Positions 55,201-61,200 of a DNA stretch of 64,000 bases are shown one piece after another. Every line of letters begins with the position of its first letter. Position 1 is the stretch's first letter. The position numbers and the translations under genes are program-made. The stretch comes from Symsagittifera roscoffensis. Lineage: Eukaryota > Xenacoelomorpha > Acoela > Convolutidae. A model generated the notes under the pieces. That model saw only the letters and a list, made by a program, of their open reading frames with translations. It made no database searches and was not told the DNA's origin. The DNA lies in assembly GCF_963678635.1 (NCBI RefSeq), contig NC_087069.1, positions 16,654,660 to 16,718,659 of the forward strand. Reading direction: 5' to 3'.

Positions 55201-58200
55201 ACTGCTCACACGATATTATGTTGCGCACTAAACAAACACACACATATACTTATTATCGTTTCATCCAAAATCACTTTGACCTACACACTCCCTCCAGACA
55301 ACCACACCATCGTTTTCAATTCATCAATTCCAAATACACCTCACCATTCTTTCTTAACTTCATATATTGCATTAAAGATACTAACCTTCATGGTATTCTT
55401 CGAAATTATGATCCCATAACCCAAATGTATATCTTTTGTCCCATCACCAAGACCTTCAACGCAGAAGAATCCCGACCCTTCCTCATCCCACACGAGTTTG
55501 TACAACCTATAGAAATCCCCATTTTAGAATTCATCCATAACACTAAATTCAACCACAAATTATATAATCTAATCCAAAACACACCTTATGAATTTGCAGT
55601 TGGCACTGAAGAACTAACCACCATTAAAGCACTTCAATTGCTTTGGCCACTGCTTCAAACTAAAAATATCATCCGCATCTTAGCCAAACTACTAACAACT
55701 TCAGATCTCATCCACGACATTTTCCCCCACGGTTTCTTCCCCGACGACTAACAGGTAAGTATGAATTATACATATTACTAATTAATTCAAATATTAGAAA
55801 CTCACCATTCTTTATCCATGTTTTCTTTAGAATTTTAGCCTTCATCCTAGATCATCTGAAAAATTCACAAAAGAAAAATAAAAAATAGCAAACTTCTTCA
55901 AAACTGTTTAAAACCCTATTAAATTTTTGCACCAACAATTAAATAAATATAATACCAATGCAGTGAATTAATTTATAAATTTTTCCCCCACAAGCAGTAA
56001 ATCTAATAATGATGAAAATTTGTAACTTAATTTCCCCCAACAACTAGCAGTAAAATTAAAATTCTATGTAGTAAATTCATAAGAAGCAAATGCAGTACTA
56101 ACCTTTTGATATTTTCATTCACTCGCATAAGAATTCTATCCAAACTCGCACAGCTCGCCCACGAAGAATTGTTTAAAATAATGAATTTCAGTTCCAAGCT
56201 TTCACACTCGATAACTCTAACACAAGATAACACGTTTCAAACTTTCCTTTAACCCGGTTGGAAAGGATTTATATACTAAACAAAACTAACCAATGCAGCT
56301 TACTAAACACCACAACACATAGCATAACAGCATGACTAAGAAAAGGAAACCAACGGTACCCAAACCGGATTAACCCAGTTTAAAACTGGATAATTTATTC
56401 TTTTGAAGACTATTATAAAGTCTAAGAAAGAAATGATAAAACACAAAAAAGTCGAAAGACAAACCCATACCACAAACAATTTGATTTTTGAAAAGAGGAC
56501 ACAACCAACAAAACATAAGAAAAACCACAACAAACCCAACATAAAACGTTGTCACATAACAGGACCTCTCACAAAAACCGCATGCAATCATACTCCCACT
56601 CCTGGCCTAACCCATCAGGAAGGACGTCCTGAGCATGCTCTATAGCCGGCCTAACCCACCGTGCTACATCCACGCTTTGTGACCACACTCCTATTTTTAA
56701 TAAGAGCTACTCAAGGGTGAGTAACTCTTCAAAATAACTGAACTAAAACAAAAAGCTTTTGTGAAAACAACTAACTAAAATCATAATTAAAAAATATTAA
56801 ACTAATAAAAGTTTTATAAAATGTAAATTACATTATGCAATACATAGATCAGAATACAACACCAAGGACGAACATCCAAAGACAAAACGACCCTACTACA
56901 CTCGAGAAAGAATGGCCAACTACAATCAATATGCCGCCCACAATCACAACTCAAAGGATTTAGAGTACGACTTGACTTCGCAGAAAAGGACTTCATTGAA
57001 CTAGACCACTGACCACCTCGATGTTCAAGTATACGTACAGATCCGAGTAACCAGGCATCCCCTCCACGCACAATCTCCACGCCATTCCCAGACAAGGTCA
57101 AACACAAAGAAGTTCTCACCAATGAAACAGAAAAACCTGACATAGCCAACCATTCTGAAATCAGATTTGAGTTTAATGCGAAAACCCAGTCGTTGTCTTG
57201 AGAAGACACAATGATTGAATCTGGGACTTCTCTAATAAGAAAACCCAGAAGAAATAAGATGTTCGCCAAATACCAACGTCCATCATCCATCTTTCGAATT
57301 GCAGAAAAACTATTCTAAAAAACTCTGTAAAACCCGGATGGGTGGAACCTGATCTAAACTACATTTTATGATTGGATAAATTAGATATTTTACCAATGTA
57401 AAGTATTTAATATTAACCAATCATGATCCATCTAACTAACAATCCACTTATTTGTAAGTGCTGAAATTACTTGTAATTTCAGCACCAGAGAGATTTGAAT
57501 TTAACTTAGAAATTAGTTGAACTCTCCCGAGTACTTCAGCAGCCGCAATAAACCAGTATACCCTAGATCTATTGAGCCTAGCAGAGACTAGTTAAACAAC
57601 CTGAGACTAGATAGTATAAGAGTAAGATTAGGATCGGTATTAGACTAAGAAGTTGCACGAATCTATCCGGCCGAAAATAAGATAGCGTGACGAGCAGACG
57701 GTGTACCCTATCCGAAATTACTCTATGAGTTATACCCATCGGTCCTAACTCACAGGTTCCAATACACATGACGTACAAACGTCAACAACAAAGTTTTAAA
57801 GTGAGTACAAAAAAATGTATACATTGCAGAACCATCCACACCCGTGGANNNNNNNNNNNNNNNNNNNNNNNAAAAACTTAAATTCAAATTTTTAAGTGCT
57901 TAAGATCATTTATCCACGGGGGAAAGGACCAACACAAGAGCTGTACAGCTCATCACGGCGAACCGCTGTTGTGCCCCTGTTTAAGACCATCCTAATTTTA
58001 CCATGATAACTTTGAACTCATTCAGCTTGAAGGAATCTAAATTTTTTGATCCATTTCTCTTTGCAAGCAGTTCTACCCGTTCTAAACAATCGTTTTTTGA
58101 ACACGGCCAATTTCTCGAGTTCAGAGAATTTTTTTTTCATCATGTTTTTTTCAGACACTGGGCTCACTCCGGGTACTGTCTACTCTTACACTGTGTTCTC

Positions 58201-61200
58201 AACCTACTTCGACCAGTCTGGCACCACCCTCACCAGTCTCCTGTCCCCACCCGAACAACAGTGCACCCTCCCAGCTGATGTGCCCTCTCTGAATAAGACC
58301 AACCTTCCTAATACTAACAGGGTCTTGTTTGAATGGACTGCACCGGTTGATAACTATATTGGGTAAGAGTTGTAGCTTAAGATATATCTTGAGGAAACAT
58401 TTAAAAGTGTACAGTGAACAAGAGTGACCGGTTACTGCTCGAGTAGCTTATGATGTTCCTACCTCGGTTATCATTCAAAAAAAACGAAAAAAAAAATTGA
58501 CAGGGTTTTTAAAAAGTTTTTTAACAATCAAATTAAGAAATGGTTCATATGTTTTTCAGTGTAAAACTGTTTGTGATTGAGCTGAAGATTTTAAATTACT
58601 GAATCTTCAATCACTCATTTAAGTTAGTTAAGTTAGTTAATATTAAAATCTGATTGTAACTGACCATATCATTTGCAATCATAAATTAAAAATATTTGCA
58701 AATTGACATGTCCTGTTTTTTACTAGATACAACTACTCCACGGATGAAGGAGTGACCTTCACCACCACCTCTGCCCAGTCTGTGACCTTGACCAACCTGG
58801 ACTGGTGTGACCCCTGGCACTTCACCCTCTACTCCCTCGGCAACTGTGGCGAACACGGGGACGCAGTGTCCGAACACGCACAGGAGATTACTGGGGTTGT
58901 AGGTTGGTAATAGAAAAAAATTGTCCAAAGTAAGAGTATTTGGGAAGTTTTTGTAGTTTAAAAATGCAAGATGAACAATATTGTAGGACAATATTTTTTA
59001 AGAAAAAGTTCCAAATCGATTTAAGCCTTTGAAATTCAGATTTTTGTTAAGGTCCAAGATTTGGATAAGGGTTAAGAAATAGGCCTTTTTACACTCAGTG
59101 TAAAAATCAAAGTAGGAAGCAGAAGAAAAAAATCATCGTTGTGTGCAATCTAAAGTTCGTTGTTCAATAAAACTTTTCTTAACAGATTTTTCTCGAAACA
59201 GAAATTTTTTTTTTGAAATCAAGAACACAAACAGATCCGTGGTCTTGTGAGCATGTCAGTTTAGAAAATTTCTTTTTTTTTCAGCTCCTGCAACTCCCGT
59301 AATCTTACTCAACTCTCGAGCCCTGAGCACCAGTGAAATAGTCATCGCCTGGGACGACCCGAACACAGCACACAACTGCGACCCAGAGACGTACACGGCT
59401 ATCGTGCGCAACGGGACTGTGATTTACAACTCAAGTGATCCCTCGTTCCCGCAGACCACTGATTTTGGACTGGCAGGGGCGACCGTGTACTCGTACACTG
59501 CTATGTCGTCCAGAGGAGGAGAGCCGTCGCCTATTTCGGATCCAGTCATCATTTGCACTGGTTAGATGGAAAATACTTTATGGGCAGAAAATAAACAATA
59601 AATTAGAGAGAAATTTAGAGAAGAAAACACTAGGTGGCAAAATGTAGTTTTTTTGAAACTTTTAGGAAGGGCGGAAAGGTAATTTTCCGATATTTTTCTT
59701 TATATCAACCGATTCGCCAGATTACAAAAAAGTGATAACATGCAAATCACTAATACTTATGCTCCTAAAATTTCAAAAAAAACTCAATTGGAGGGGTTGA
59801 ATTAAATAAAACTCAGTTGAACTAGTATATACTATTTTTGAAAGGGAGAACGCGCCAAAAAGCGCAGTTTTGTGGTCAAAACGCTCCAAAAGGTCCCAAA
59901 AACGGCTTTTTTGACCTGTTTTGTCAAAAAATTGCTTTTGGCGCAAAAATTTTTGTCCAAATAGGGTCTTTATAGTGTTCTGGTAGCGCTCGGAAAATCA
60001 ATTTGGTCCTAAAAAAATCGACCAATTTAATTTTTCAAAAAAATCTTTCGAGAAAAACTCTAGATCCGCACCTATGATGAAAACTTCTTTCGATAAAAGA
60101 TTAGGGCGGCTGTGCAAAATGGTTTTCTAAACGAAAGTAGGAAGCCGAATACTATTTTCTACCGTTTTTTTTTCTGGTAGAAATCCGATTATGCCTTAAC
60201 CAATTAATTATTTATTAAGAATTACTCAATTAATCGAATAAATAATTATAATGATAAGTTTGATAGAATCTAAATAATACTTTCATCAAACATCTAACTA
60301 TACATAAAAAGTTTTTACCATTTTTGTAAGTTTTAATTGATTGTTAACTTCGTTGCAGAGCCCGACCCAGTTGACGCTTCAACTTTGACGTGCACAGCCA
60401 CTGACACTCTCAGAATGGACTTGAGCTGGCAGCCCCCCTCTGGAATACAAGCCAGTGGATACGATCTGGACACAACTGGAAGACTCGTGAGGAATGTGAA
60501 ACAGCTGAACACCAATTCATACGAGTAAGCACAGGGAGCTTTAAATAACATAGACTTTGAATTGAAGTTATTTACAATAGGTAAAATATCAATTTTTTAG
60601 AATTCCAGAATAAATTAAGAACTCCAATTGGACCATAAAAAATGTCTATTGATCAAGTTTTCTCAGGTTGGCTATCTTGGGTTGTTTTAACAATAAAATG
60701 CACTTTTGCTGTCAGTTTCTATAAACTTGCCAAAAAAGTTAAAGTAACTTAATTAAAACTTACTCATAGTTAATCATAAGTTAGAAAAAAACTTTTTCAA
60801 TCGATTTTAATTGTTTTTTTTCTATTTTTTTTTTCAAAAGTTAGAACAAATTTTTGGTTGAAAAACTTTTCACTTTAATCAATTAAAATTAAGTATTTTC
60901 ATCATTTCAGTTGAAAACATTTTTTTTTAGTTTATAGAAGATATCAGTTACAAATGGGTTATAATCAATCATAATTGATTATAATGGATTTTTGAACCTT
61001 GAAAAAAAAATCCCCTAAAACTCTATTCTCATGGTTAAATGGGTCATTAAAGTCAAATATGTGGATTAAATAATTTGCCGACAAAATCCATTATAATGAG
61101 TGTTTCCCATGAAACTCTAGTGCAAGCAGGCGCGTGTTTAGGATTTTTGCGTGCGTCGTGTGCCTTAAGAGGCGAAACTGTACCTATATGAAACGCCTCG

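Larger units (their letters stand above)
38893..57752 (+). mobile_element. LTR retroelement copy C, complete, 18,860 bp
   Basis: Full-length element with 410-bp LTRs that look identical by eye along their length and a CAGG target duplication, so the insertion is recent. Order: LTR, primer-binding site, leader ORF, hairpin pair, ORF0, gag-pol (with a stop), spacer, TM1, TM2, ORF-X, env, ORF602, small intron, 1.5-kb 3' region, LTR. It is inserted into the end of a reverse LTR of the same family. At nearly 19 kb it is far longer than typical gypsy elements of 5 to 9 kb; giant elements such as Ogre and Burro are the known parallels in size. Confidence 0.96.

Noticed and set aside
57900-57986. Hammerhead or HDV-type ribozyme in the 87-bp repeat
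   Set aside because: The minus strand has GTGATGAG next to a stem but lacks the C of the CUGANGA core and the GAAA box. No HDV double pseudoknot could be drawn.
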